DNA of 64,000 bases from Amoebidium appalachense (taxonomy: Eukaryota > Ichthyosporea). Positions within the stretch are counted from its first letter, which is position 1. Each line of letters begins with the position of its first letter. A model generated the notes under the pieces. It was not told the DNA's origin, ran no database searches, and saw only the letters and a program-made list of their open reading frames with translations. The position numbers were made by a program, and so were the translations under genes. Shown here piece by piece: positions 55,610 to 64,000 of the stretch. The stretch covers positions 5,890,001 through 5,954,000 of the forward strand of contig CAVNZM010000001.1 of the NCBI GenBank assembly GCA_963693365.1. Reading direction: 5' to 3'.

Positions 55610-56044
55610 TATACACAACACAGAGACACACGGGAAAAACACAACCGGAGAGGAGGAACGATTTCTGGAACCATAGGAAATGAATACGACTGCTTATGAT
55701 TTATTTCAAGATGAAGTCCCTTTTATACTTGGGAATGTGAAACGATAAACCAATCAAAAGAACGAAAACTATGAGTGTAAAATATATCGATTAAAATGTC
55801 TGTCGACACATAGAATATAAAACTCAATCCTCTAATGAAAGAAACTTCTAATAAAAGCACGGAAACATTTAACAAAATGAAACCACTTATGTAACTATTA
55901 ATTCATAACATACATTTATACATGTTCTTATCATAACACGTCTAAATATAATTATTCCTAATAGTTGAAGAACATAGCACAATGCTACGTCGTGAGAAAG
56001 GAATGAGAAAGAAATGTAAGTTACTATATTTGGGAAAATACAAA
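55610..56044. other. AT-rich spacer between the two recombinase elements
   Basis: Unique AT-rich sequence with no coding frame and no long microsatellite. It may include the terminal part of either element; I found no repeat that marks a boundary. Confidence 0.4.
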
Positions 56045-56134
56045 CTCTATGAAAACTACTCCGGGACGTGTGTTGCCTCTAGGGGGACATCCCCTTGGAC
56101 GAAAGTGAACCTGCAATGGTTGTAAACCACGGCA
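56045..56134 (-). repeat. B2 split direct repeat (element 3' end)
   Basis: Terminal 90-bp B copy, separated from A2 by 130 bp of unique sequence. Confidence 0.85.
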
Positions 56135-56264
56135 GGCCCCCAGTCATCAATTTATTGATCCGTGAGGTCCTTGTGCCCAAAAAACTGGGGAAGTCTTCGC
56201 CCCGTGAAAAAACAGCACGTATGTGGGGATCAATGGGGGTTGAGTGTAGGGTGTAGGTGGGTGG

Positions 56265-56601
56265 GTGAAAAGAAAATATAGCTGTAAAGCTGTAGGTGCT
56301 AAACACAGAAGATGTGTTGTTGCCTGCTGATCTGCTAAAAACTGTCGTGCTTATATACCTAAGGCTACCGAACTGAGCCAATCAAAACCGATCTAGTGTT
56401 ATGTGAAATCTTATCCTGAGCCAATCAGACTCGGTCTAGTGATCTGTGGAATCTGATGTTTTGATCGGCTAATAGGTGCCCGTATGCGGGCAGCCGAACG
56501 CGAACTGCTAAAACATGAAACGAAGCCTGTTGATATCGGACACCCATCCTACGTGTTTACCCAGAAAAATATTTATGTCAATAATTTCCACAAATAAAAC
56601 C
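56265..56601 (-). repeat. A2 split direct repeat
   Basis: Second 337-bp A copy. It abuts the B1 copy with no spacer, as expected for the B1-A2 junction of split-direct-repeat elements. Confidence 0.88.
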
Positions 56602-56690
56602 TCTATGAAAACTACTCCGGGACGTGTGTTGCCTCTAGGGGGACATCCCCTTGGACGAAAGTGAACCTGCAATGGATGTAAACCACGGCA
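56601..56690 (-). repeat. B1 split direct repeat
   Basis: A 90-bp sequence starting CTCTATGAAAACTACTCCGG on the plus strand, repeated at 56045-56134 with one visible change. It lies just downstream of the recombinase stop. Confidence 0.85.
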
Positions 56691-56718
56691 CGAGAGCAGT
56701 ATGCTTGCTCCAAAGGTT

Positions 56719-57750
56719 TCACTTAAGAATAGAGGCGAATACACGTGTGGTAGTGGCAGCAATGGAGGCCGGACGAAGTCGTGTATAGATCAGGAAACAG
56801 TCGGAGGACCACCTGCCGAGTTGTTTGATCCGGGAGTCGTCGACCCCGGCCTCAGCCAGTGCTGTGGCCCCCCCGATGCGGAGGCTGTGTCCGGCAAACC
56901 GGGAGGGTGAGAGGCCTGCCCGGGAGAGGAGGGCACGGAAGTCGGCAGAGAAAGCACTCTTGGTGTAGGGGATGCCACCGAGACTGAAGAGGGGGTCGTC
57001 GGGTTGACCGGACGTTGTATCCAGGAACTGCCGGAGGAGATGGGCTGGGGAGAAGTGGGTGAGGGGCAGGGCAGCTAGAGTGACGTTGACACCTCGGGCC
57101 TGTACATCCGTCTTAGAGGTTGGCAGGTGGAGGGTGGCATGGGACAAAGTACCGGTGGGGGTGTAGGTGAAGGTCACGTCTTTCCGTTTAACGTGACGGG
57201 ACGGGTTGAAAGAAGTCAGGGTCTTGGAGGTAAATTCCCCTGAACGGAGGAGACCACAGAAACCGACAATGAGGGCCGTCCATAGCCGGAGATTGGCCGA
57301 GGAGGCCTTTGTGGGGCACTGGCCATGAAGTAGGCTGAGGTGGGAGGGCAGGAGGGGTTCCCTGGTTGATGAGCGGGGTCGGATGTTGTGAGAAAGCTGC
57401 CATCTGCCCACCCCCCGTAGGAACCAGGCCAGAGACTTGTCGTGGGGGTAGGGAGCAGGGAGGCCCATGTCGAGGTGGAGCCTGGTGATGGCCGAATTGT
57501 AGCCGGTTAAGGAAGAGGCCTGTACCCCTCGTTGGGCACACCAGGCGAGAAAAAGTTGCACGGTGTGTGGGGAGGCCGGGAGGGAGGACCCGGAGGGGGA
57601 TTGCAGCCGAGATGCCACACAGAAATCGATGAACACTTTTTGCACCCGGGAGTAAAAGGCCCGAGAGTCGAGGTTGAGACTCAGGGCCTGGCATTCCTGC
57701 AGGGTAGTGGTGGCTCGAAGCAGCTCGGCCGGAGCAAAGTGGGGGGCCAA
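56719..57750 (-). CDS. Tyrosine recombinase of the Ngaro/PAT-type element
   Basis: A 343-residue intact enzyme that would integrate the circular cDNA by site-specific strand exchange. The N-terminal core-binding domain (residues 25-130) precedes a catalytic domain with Arg169 (CGLLRSGEF), Lys213 (TSKTDV), His288 and Arg291 (GHSLRIGGATALAEAG), Trp314 (KQLGRW) and the nucleophile Tyr322 (FLIYTR). All expected catalytic residues are present. Its start overlaps the end of the RT frame by about 70 bases in another frame, as is usual in this order of elements. The same tetrad is incomplete in the remnant at 55.3 kb. Confidence 0.9.
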   Translation of the reverse strand: MAPHFAPAELLRATTTLQECQALSLNLDSRAFYSRVQKVFIDFCVASRLQSPSGSSLPASPHTVQLFLAWCAQRGVQASSLTGYNSAITRLHLDMGLPAPYPHDKSLAWFLRGVGRWQLSHNIRPRSSTREPLLPSHLSLLHGQCPTKASSANLRLWTALIVGFCGLLRSGEFTSKTLTSFNPSRHVKRKDVTFTYTPTGTLSHATLHLPTSKTDVQARGVNVTLAALPLTHFSPAHLLRQFLDTTSGQPDDPLFSLGGIPYTKSAFSADFRALLSRAGLSPSRFAGHSLRIGGATALAEAGVDDSRIKQLGRWSSDCFLIYTRLRPASIAATTTRVFASILK

Positions 57751-59480
57751 TCTGCCAGCGTTGCTCCGGAACGGGAGATCTGGGGGGGGGGGGGGGGGTA
57801 GCCCAAGGGAAGGGATAGGAACTCGTGGACCCAGGAGGGGAAGGGGCAGGGCTCCGGTTGCAGGGAAGGTCGGAGTCGTCGGGCCCGGGGAAGTTGGTTA
57901 CGAGAAATGGCATCGGCCAGATGGTTGAGGGGTCCTGGTAGGTAGGATGCCTGTAACGTAAATTGGTATTGCATTTCCATGCGGGTGATGAACCGAATAA
58001 GTTTGGCCATCACGGGGTGGGGGGAAGACCGGGAGTGTAGGTCAGACACAGCACCCGTGTTGTCGCATAAAATACGGACATGGTGGGTGGACCAGGAGGG
58101 GGCCCAGAGGGCCACGGCGGCTGCGATGGCCAGGAGTTCGATGACGGAAGAACCGAGTTTACCCTCATGAGCATAGAGGGCTTGGGTGGAGGGGGACCAG
58201 GGCATGAAGAACCATTGGTCGAGCCAGTGGCCTCCTAGACCCACCGATCCGGCAGCATCGGTGGCCAGGGTGGTGTATGTGGGGGGTGTGATGAGGTGCA
58301 CCCCATTCCATGATGTGAGGAACTGGTGCCATTCGGCTATGTCGGCCCGGGCGGCAGCAGTCAGTCGTATGTGGTGGTGGCCGGCAAGGTGTGGGTGGGT
58401 CCGGAGAAGGGCCCATAGGCGCTGGGAGAAGGCCCTCCCGGGGGGAACCAGCTGGGCACACCAGGTGAGTTTGCCGAGGAGGGACTGGAGGTCCCGAATG
58501 GTGATGGTGGGCTTTGGGTGGGAAGTGAGGTCGAGTAGGTCCGAGAGCTTGGAAGCCGGGATTCGTGCCTCCATGGCGATGGAGTCGAATTCGATACCGA
58601 TGAAGACGACACGGGTAGCCGGGCCCTGCATCTTGTCTTCGGAGATGGCAATGTGCAGCTCTCGGCAGAGTTGCAGGAAGGTGGATAGGTGACGTTGGCA
58701 CTGCTCTTGTGTGGGGGCGACTATAATCCAGTCGTCTACGTAGTGGCGGATGAGGGTAATACCGTGCTGGTGTGCCAGCCACTGTAGGGTGGCCGCGATC
58801 CGTTCCCAGATGGCTGGGCTAGATTTCAGGCCGAAGGGCAGTCTGGTTTCAACGTAAAAGTGCCCCAACCATTTGAATGCCATTAAGTGATGGTCTTCTG
58901 GTCGGATGGGCATGTGCCGGAAGGCAGCCTGCACATCTGCCACGGCCATGTAGCAGCCGGGGCCTGCGTCGAGAATGAGCTGGGTGACGTCCCGGGCGCG
59001 AATGTACTGAAGTTCGTCGGGGTAGGTGATGCTGTCATTGACACTGCTACCCCGGGGCCAGGAGAGGTGGTGGATTCGACGGTACTTGGGGGGGTTCCCT
59101 TTCTTGGTAACGGCGCCGATGGGGGAGGAACGGTGGACCGGAAATTCGTCAAAGAATTGGGCCGGGGAGAGGGGGCCGCGCAGGTGGCCGAGGGCGACTT
59201 CTTTGGCAATATCCGCCGTGATAGCGGAAGCTGCCTCCGGGGTGGTGGGTAGGTTGGGGCCCACCCGAGAGGTGGAGGGGCCGCGATAGCCGATGTCGAC
59301 ACCGAATTCGACATCGTGGAGGAGTTGTGCGGCGAATGATTGGTCTGGGTAGGAGGCCAGCAGTTCCCGGAGGCGGGAGGTGTCAATGTGGTGCTGGGGC
59401 AGCGGGCGGGCCTCCGGGTCTGAGCCTCGGGGGAAGGGGTGGTTAGCAAGGGTGGGGCACCCTCGGGGAGATCCCGGCAG

Positions 59481-59523
<43 letters not shown>

Positions 59524-59639
59524 CAGGGCCGCGGGGGGGTTAGAGTAGGGCAGCTGGGCCCGAGTGAAGGTTGGCAGGGAGGGCAGCGGGGCCCTGTGCA
59601 GGGGAATGTGCCCGAGCACGCGGGGGTGTGGGCGGACAC
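57681..59639 (-). CDS. Reverse transcriptase/RNase H of the Ngaro/PAT-type element
   Basis: A 652-residue intact polyprotein. A Pro-rich N-terminus includes 13 consecutive Pro coded by a 39-base homopolymer (59482-59520). The RT domain follows, with catalytic Asp235 (MAVADVQAAF), the LPFGLKSSP box and YVDD at 300-303. RNase H follows with Asp461 (LATDAAGSVGLGG), Glu of SSVIELLAI near 505 and Asp of ILCDNTGAV near 531. A further RNase-H-like tail ends at the recombinase overlap. The gag frame upstream ends about 280 bases before, so the RT probably has its own translation start or is reached by splicing. Confidence 0.92.
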
Positions 59640-59917
59640 AGAGGTAGAAGAAGGGGGGGGGGAGGGGGAGTGCTAGGTGAGTGTAAGGGGGGGGAGGCTC
59701 GTGGGATGGGGGGGGGGAGTAAAATTATGTGCAGTGGCCAGAATAAACGTCTGTGTGTAGGGACATTTATTCTTGACGCGCGCGGGCGCCGTAGTTGGCC
59801 TGCGAAATTTTGTACTCAGCCCTATGGGCCCGTTCTCCCGAGCTCCGTTTCCCTGTACTCGTGTGTCCTAGCTCCTAACCCCTATGTTCTAGCTGTGTGT
59901 GTGGGTGTGCGCGTAGA

Positions 59918-60688
59918 CTAGGCATTGTGCTTGCAGTCTTTGCGGGGGTGTGTGCCAGAGCAGAGCGGGCACACGTGGGAGAAGGGGCAGGGCTGCTTAG
60001 CGCAGGACCGACCGTTAATGTGGAAATTCCTGCAGTGCGTCGCGGGTAGATCCACGGGTCGGGCCGGTTTTGCCGGGCCGGGTTGCGGGCCAGGGCGGTT
60101 AGGGGTTTGACCCCCGCCGGGCTTGTGGGGCGGCTTAAAGCCGTCAAGACCACAGCCGGGCTTGGGGTACATGGGGCAGGCCGCGCTGGGGTGGTCGGGG
60201 AAGCCACAGCGCTGACATGCGTCCGGGATGAGCAGAGTGGGTGGCAAGAGGAGATCCTGGTGGAGTTGGGCGAGCAGGTTGGGACACTCGATCGGAGCCC
60301 GACCCTGCTGGTGGGCAACGGTTCGGGCGTATACGTCATAGTTGTGGATCTGGGCCCACGGGTATCGGGTGCTGAGGCGAGTGATGTGCTGAGTCCAAAG
60401 TACGTCTTTGTCCATGGGGAGGCCGAGGTGGTGCTTGGCGGCCATGTAATGGGTCCAAGCTTGGATCCAAATGACGAGTGAACGCAGGGGAACGGGTTTG
60501 TCTTGGCGAAAAGTCTCGATGCTGCCGTCGTCGGCCATGCGCAGATGCTGACCTTTCTTGGATGGGGCCAGGAGGGCGGCGGGGGTGAACTTATACAGGT
60601 CGACAAAACGATTGGCGCGCAAATCTGCCAGCACATCCGCGGGGGGAAGCGGGGAGTGTGCCCGGCTGAATGTCGCCAGTGTTCTCAC
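59918..60688 (-). CDS. Gag-like protein with zinc knuckles (second gag frame)
   Basis: An open frame of 256 residues. The first part (FVDLYKFTPAALLAPSKKG...) is a folded capsid-like region. The C-terminal third holds CQRCGFPDHPSAAC (CX2CX4HX4C knuckle), a CCCH-type finger (CRNFHINGRSC, then PCPFSH) and CPLCSGTHPRKDC. It would bind the element RNA. It overlaps the frame at 60591-61088 by 98 bases in a different frame; gag is normally one protein, so a frameshift (programmed or mutational) or splice joins them. Confidence 0.75.
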   Translation of the reverse strand: MRTLATFSRAHSPLPPADVLADLRANRFVDLYKFTPAALLAPSKKGQHLRMADDGSIETFRQDKPVPLRSLVIWIQAWTHYMAAKHHLGLPMDKDVLWTQHITRLSTRYPWAQIHNYDVYARTVAHQQGRAPIECPNLLAQLHQDLLLPPTLLIPDACQRCGFPDHPSAACPMYPKPGCGLDGFKPPHKPGGGQTPNRPGPQPGPAKPARPVDLPATHCRNFHINGRSCAKQPCPFSHVCPLCSGTHPRKDCKHNA

Positions 60689-61088
60689 CTGTGATGGGGG
60701 GCGCGGGCAGGGCAGGTAGGTCTAGGTCAGGGCCGAGATGCAGCCCCGGGGAAACCTCCCCGGGTGCGGAGGGCGCGGCGGGGGGCGCGGGAGGGTCGCG
60801 GTTGGTGAGAGCAGCCAGGACGCCAGCCATCTGGGTGCTGATGGCGGTGAGGGCGGCAAGGACGGCGTCTTGAGAAGTCATCTGCGGGGACGGCGGGGCC
60901 TGAGGGGGGACTTCAGGAGGGGAGGGGAGACTAGCCGGCGGGTCCGGGTCCGTGGTGGTATGGGCCGCTGGAGGCGCGTCAGTGTCCGCGGGAGCGTTGG
61001 TCAGCCTGTGGCGGAGGTCGCTGCGGGTCAGGCGCTTGGGTGCCGCGGCAGGGGCGGTGGCTGAGGCCTGGCGCTTTTTCGGCGGCAT
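60591..61088 (-). CDS. N-terminal gag-like frame of the Ngaro/PAT-type element
   Basis: A 165-residue frame starting MPPKKRQASATAPAAAPKRL, about 30 bases inside A1. It is basic then Pro/Ala-rich, with a helical segment (DAVLAALTAISTQMAGVLAA) in the middle. The last 30 residues lie in the overlap with the second gag frame and are probably not authentic. Confidence 0.7.
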   Translation of the reverse strand: MPPKKRQASATAPAAAPKRLTRSDLRHRLTNAPADTDAPPAAHTTTDPDPPASLPSPPEVPPQAPPSPQMTSQDAVLAALTAISTQMAGVLAALTNRDPPAPPAAPSAPGEVSPGLHLGPDLDLPALPAPPITGENTGDIQPGTLPASPRGCAGRFARQSFCRPV

Positions 61089-61117
61089 GCTGACCGGCGT
61101 ACGGAAAGATAGGGAGA

Positions 61118-61454
61118 GTGAAAAGAAAATATAGCTGTAAAGCTGTAGGTGCTAAACACAGAAGATGTGTTGTTGCCTGCTGATCTGCTAAAAACTGTCG
61201 TGCTTATATACCTAAGGCTACCGAACTGAGCCAATCAAAACCGATCTAGTGTTATGTGAAATCTTATCCTGAGCCAATCAGACTCGGTCTAGTGATCTGT
61301 GGAATCTGATGTTTTGATCGGCTAATAGGTGCCCGTATGCGGGCAGCCGAACGCGGACTGCTAAAACATGAAACGAAGCCTGTTGATATCGGACACCCAT
61401 CCTACGTGTTTACCCAGAAAAATATTTATGTCAATAATTTCCACAAATAAAACC
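61118..61454 (-). repeat. A1 split direct repeat with promoter
   Basis: A 337-bp copy identical to 56265-56601 except for one visible base (A at the smaller copy's GCGAACTG is G here). It carries a TATATAAG box (minus strand, 61212-61205) and, upstream of it, two CCAAT boxes within a degenerate 41-bp tandem repeat (61225-61265 and 61269-61309 approx.). It therefore serves as promoter and leader of the element. Confidence 0.88.
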
Positions 61455-62151
61455 GAGATATGATTGGATGACATATATAGATTTTGACGCAAACGACAAT
61501 ACGTGTGCGCGAGCTAAGTATGTCGATACGTACACAGATCTAAGATGTCGTGTACACGGAAACAGAAAGGAAAAGAAAGAAAGAAAGGAAAAGGAAACAA
61601 ACTACAACAACTAATAAATAAATACAAAACTCAACTTCTAAGTCTTGCTGAGAATCAAGTGAAGATGACATCCCCACTCAAGGGTTGGAAGTTGGGTTCT
61701 CGTGAAGTTTGTTGATGTGACTGTTGATGTTAAGACTCTCACACATGTAGGAGCAGGTGCCGTGAAGTCACAGTCAAGTTTCCCCACTCGAGAAGACAAT
61801 TGGAGAAGACTTGAAGGTGCAAGCCGGGGAAGAAAACCAAAACGGAAGAAGCACACAACGACGGTTGCCTCTGAAGACTCGGAACATGACGGTAGCCAAT
61901 GACGATATATAAATATATATAGAAGAAAACAACTAGTGTATGTGTGACGTGTTGGTGGCTAATGATTTATACATTATATATATGATGGTATAAAAATAAA
62001 CGACGGATGGTGGAGAAGAAATCCCCACTGAAGATGCACACACTGGAGATCGATGAAGACAGCAGTAGACTTTCGTTGGGAGGTGTCTCTACACGGTGAT
62101 GTGTAGACCACTGGCCAGTGCCCCAACCTACTTGAAGACCACTGTAGATGA

Positions 62152-62202
<51 letters not shown>

Positions 62203-62206
62203 ACAC
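61455..62206. other. Spacer between the two retroelements
   Basis: Unique AT- and GA-rich sequence ending in a 46-base poly-G run (62155-62200) just downstream of the copia stop codon. No copy of the 63.7-kb LTR-like sequence is visible here, so the copia 3' LTR is not recognised. Confidence 0.4.
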
Positions 62207-63520
62207 TCAGTCACGAAGACTGAGTGAAGCACGGTGTTGCTCGTGGGAGGGCCCGGGCAGGGGCTTGGTGAAGATGTCAGCCACGTTGTCTTTGCTGGAC
62301 ACGTAGGTGACGACCACATCCCCACTCTTGATGTAGTCCTTCGTGTTGTGGTACCGGACTGCAATGTGTTTGGTCCGGTGCTTGATGCTGTTGGTGTGCA
62401 GGAGGGCAATGGTGGACTGGTTGTCACAGTAGACGGGGGTGGGGTCGGTCATCGGGTAGCCGAGTTCACGGAGGAGATCACGGTGCCAGATGACGTTTTG
62501 AACAGCAGCATTGATGGCTAGAAGCTCAGCCTCGGTGGTGGATGTTGCCGTGATGGACTGCAGCTTCGAATACCATGTGATGGGTATGCCCTTGAAGAAG
62601 ATGACGTATCCGGTGGTTGAACGACGGGTGTTGGGGCAGTTGGCAAAGTCAGCATCAGAATAACACTCCAGCAAGGGGGTGTTGTCGTCGGATGCAGACT
62701 TGTCGTAGTGAAGGCCGAGGTTGGAAGTGCCGATGAGGTACCGAACTACACGGAGTAGACATTCCCATGCAAGTTTGGTGGGGTTGGCACTGAATCTACC
62801 GAGGTAGCCGATGGCAAAGGAGATGTCGGGCCGGGAACAACGAGCAACCCACAAAAGACGGCCGAGTAGTTCACGGTAGGGAACCTTGATGGGTGGTGAG
62901 TCGTTCTCGTTGATGGTGATGACGGTGCCGACGGGAATGGGAGTAGCCTTGGGGTGGGCATCGTTGAGGTTGAAGTCTCTGACGATGTCGTTGATGTAGG
63001 ATTGTTGAAGCAGTTTGAGGTGACCGGGGGTGTGGATGAGCTGGGTGCCAAGGAAGATGTCGAGAAGGTCAACCTTGCAGAGAGCTGACTTCATGATGTG
63101 GTCTACTAGATCCTTGGTGTGGGAAGAGTTGGCCGTGCAGATGATGATGACGTCGTCCACATAGTTGCCAGTGAGGATGATGTCACCGTTGGGGAAGGTC
63201 TTGATGTAGACACATGGATCTGAACGGAGACGTTCGAGACCGTGAGCAAGGAGGACCTTGTCGAAGTACTCATACCATGCCAGTGATGCTTGCTTGAGGC
63301 CGTAGAGTGCCTTCTTAAGGTTCCAGACCTTGTGCTCGTTGCCGGGGGTGATGAAGCCAGGTGGTGGCTCAACTTGAATGTAGATGTCTTCTTGAAGAGG
63401 ACTGTTGAGGAAGGCAGTTGAGACGTCGAGTTGATGAATCTCATGGTTGCCGTCCACACCGATGGCAAGGAGGGCACGGACGGAGGAGGACATCACCACG
63501 GGGGAAGAGGTGTCTGTTGG
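62207..63520 (-). CDS. Copia reverse transcriptase/RNase H fragment
   Basis: Copia homology begins at DTSSPVV (63520) and continues through QLDVSTAFLNSPL (catalytic Asp), NLKKALYGLKQASLAWY and YVDD (residues 113-116 counted from the Met at 63499). RNase H follows with YSDADFA, TEAELLAI and YCDNQSTIALL, ending KDNVADIFTKPLPG. The frame is intact over 430 residues. Without integrase and protease the element cannot move by itself. Confidence 0.92.
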   Translation of the reverse strand, partial: PTDTSSPVVMSSSVRALLAIGVDGNHEIHQLDVSTAFLNSPLQEDIYIQVEPPPGFITPGNEHKVWNLKKALYGLKQASLAWYEYFDKVLLAHGLERLRSDPCVYIKTFPNGDIILTGNYVDDVIIICTANSSHTKDLVDHIMKSALCKVDLLDIFLGTQLIHTPGHLKLLQQSYINDIVRDFNLNDAHPKATPIPVGTVITINENDSPPIKVPYRELLGRLLWVARCSRPDISFAIGYLGRFSANPTKLAWECLLRVVRYLIGTSNLGLHYDKSASDDNTPLLECYSDADFANCPNTRRSTTGYVIFFKGIPITWYSKLQSITATSTTEAELLAINAAVQNVIWHRDLLRELGYPMTDPTPVYCDNQSTIALLHTNSIKHRTKHIAVRYHNTKDYIKSGDVVVTYVSSKDNVADIFTKPLPGPSHEQHRASLSLRD

Positions 63521-63650
63521 ACATTGTGTTCATAGAAGCTAGTTCTAGTGCACGTTGTTCCTTCTGTAAGTCAGAAATGATTGCATCTTGTGAGGCCAAC
63601 CTCTGCTCCAGTAGTTGGACTAGTTGCTGCAACTGTAAGTTGTCAGACAT
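63441..63650 (-). pseudogene. Copia gag N-terminus, truncated by deletion
   Basis: The frame opens MSDNLQLQQLVQLLEQRLAS and is a Leu/Gln-rich coiled coil for about 45 residues. It then crosses the deletion junction near 63515-63525 and reads out of frame through RT sequence until a stop at 63441. Confidence 0.7.
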
Positions 63651-64000
63651 AGTGTCGTGTATGATGGGTAACTAGTCTATGTGTTTTGTGCACTGGAAAC
63701 GACAGTAGAAAAGTGTAAATCAAACGTTCTGCTTCCCATGTTTGTGACATGGGAGGCACTGCTTTATATAGTCGTTGGCCACCTCATGGTGGCCTCGTGT
63801 GCACCCTGGTGGTGGGCCATGTACAGCATGGCCGAAAAGAGAGCACAATGAAAACAAGTCGTTAAAGATATAAAAGTTAACTGTGCACGTTGGGTGGCTA
63901 GTTAGCTTGCACTAAAGCACACAAATAAACGTGTTTAACACACCAATTGCAGTTAAAACGTAAATCTTACTTCACACAACTAAAAATATTCTGAGAATAT
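63651..64000 (-). promoter_or_regulatory. Probable copia leader and part of 5' LTR
   Basis: The sequence upstream of the gag start contains the minus-strand TATA box at 63769-63760 and no coding frame. LTR ends and primer-binding site could not be fixed because the sequence is cut by the window edge. Confidence 0.4.

Larger units (their letters stand above)
56045..61454 (-). mobile_element. Ngaro/PAT-type tyrosine-recombinase retroelement with split direct repeats
   Basis: In element orientation (minus strand) the order is A1 (61454-61118), gag, RT/RNase H, tyrosine recombinase, B1 (56690-56601), A2 (56601-56265), a 130-bp spacer, and B2 (56134-56045). This is the A1-ORFs-B1-A2-B2 split-direct-repeat plan known for PAT and Ngaro elements, as opposed to the inverted repeats of DIRS1. 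A1 and A2 (337 bp) show one difference that I can find, and B1 and B2 (90 bp) show one, so the insertion is recent. RT and recombinase frames are intact; gag is in two overlapping frames. Confidence 0.88.
62207..63770 (-). mobile_element. Ty1/copia retrotransposon relic, internally deleted
   Basis: On the minus strand, a TATA box (CTATATAAAG, 63769-63760) precedes a gag start at 63650, which fuses within about 130 bases to the middle of the reverse transcriptase. The rest of gag, protease, integrase and the RT N-terminus are gone. The RT/RNase H part remains open to the stop at 62207. The 5' LTR probably runs past 64000; the 3' LTR is not seen. Confidence 0.8.

Noticed and set aside
61455-62206. 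3' LTR of the copia element
   Set aside because: I found no repeat of the sequence around the 63.76-kb TATA box here, and no TG...CA boundary could be supported.

Overview
The window is eukaryotic and intron-rich. Canonical GT-AG genes on both strands are embedded in an extraordinary load of simple repeats: (GT)n/(CA)n arrays, poly-G/poly-C runs of 20 to 54 bases, (TC)n, and poly-T/poly-A. Gene content includes an AMPK-related kinase, the meiotic nuclease SPO11, the Rab-GAP TBC1D22 and a secreted subtilase with Cys-rich repeats. With a split-direct-repeat tyrosine-recombinase retroelement and a Ty1/copia relic, this fits an animal, most likely an early-branching marine invertebrate such as a sponge. 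The organism assignment is inference; the gene calls do not depend on it.

Layout. 1-7.6 kb: minus-strand Ser/Thr kinase, 5' eight exons, running off the left edge. 7.6-9.3 kb: shared intergenic region with a tRNA-like A/B-box element. 9.3-18.5 kb: plus-strand SPO11 homologue in at least ten recognised exons. 18.5-25.5 kb: two intronless small genes, a plus-strand 113-residue protein with an internal repeat and a TATA box, and a minus-strand 225-residue protein with a possible mitochondrial presequence. 25.5-39.8 kb: plus-strand TBC1D22, whose largest intron holds a 3-kb G-poor CTCACA-type satellite. 39.8-47.8 kb: no confident gene, but a foldback (TIR) element at 42.4 kb and many microsatellites. 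47.8-52.4 kb: complete plus-strand S8 protease, 10 exons, 686 residues. 53.9-55.7 kb: decayed tyrosine-recombinase element. 56.0-61.5 kb: complete-looking minus-strand Ngaro/PAT-type retroelement with A1-ORFs-B1-A2-B2 repeats, intact RT/RNase H and intact recombinase, and gag in two overlapping frames. 62.2-64 kb: minus-strand Ty1/copia relic with a large internal deletion.

The cellular genes show no pathway relation to one another. The strongest window-wide signal is how splice sites sit in microsatellites. Many 3' splice sites are formed by (CA)nCAG with no pyrimidine tract, and some 5' splice sites open straight into (GT)n. Exon phases join across these introns, so the genes appear functional despite the repeats. 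Exon boundaries below were set by hand from GT/AG consensus, reading phase and family resemblance; no search was run.
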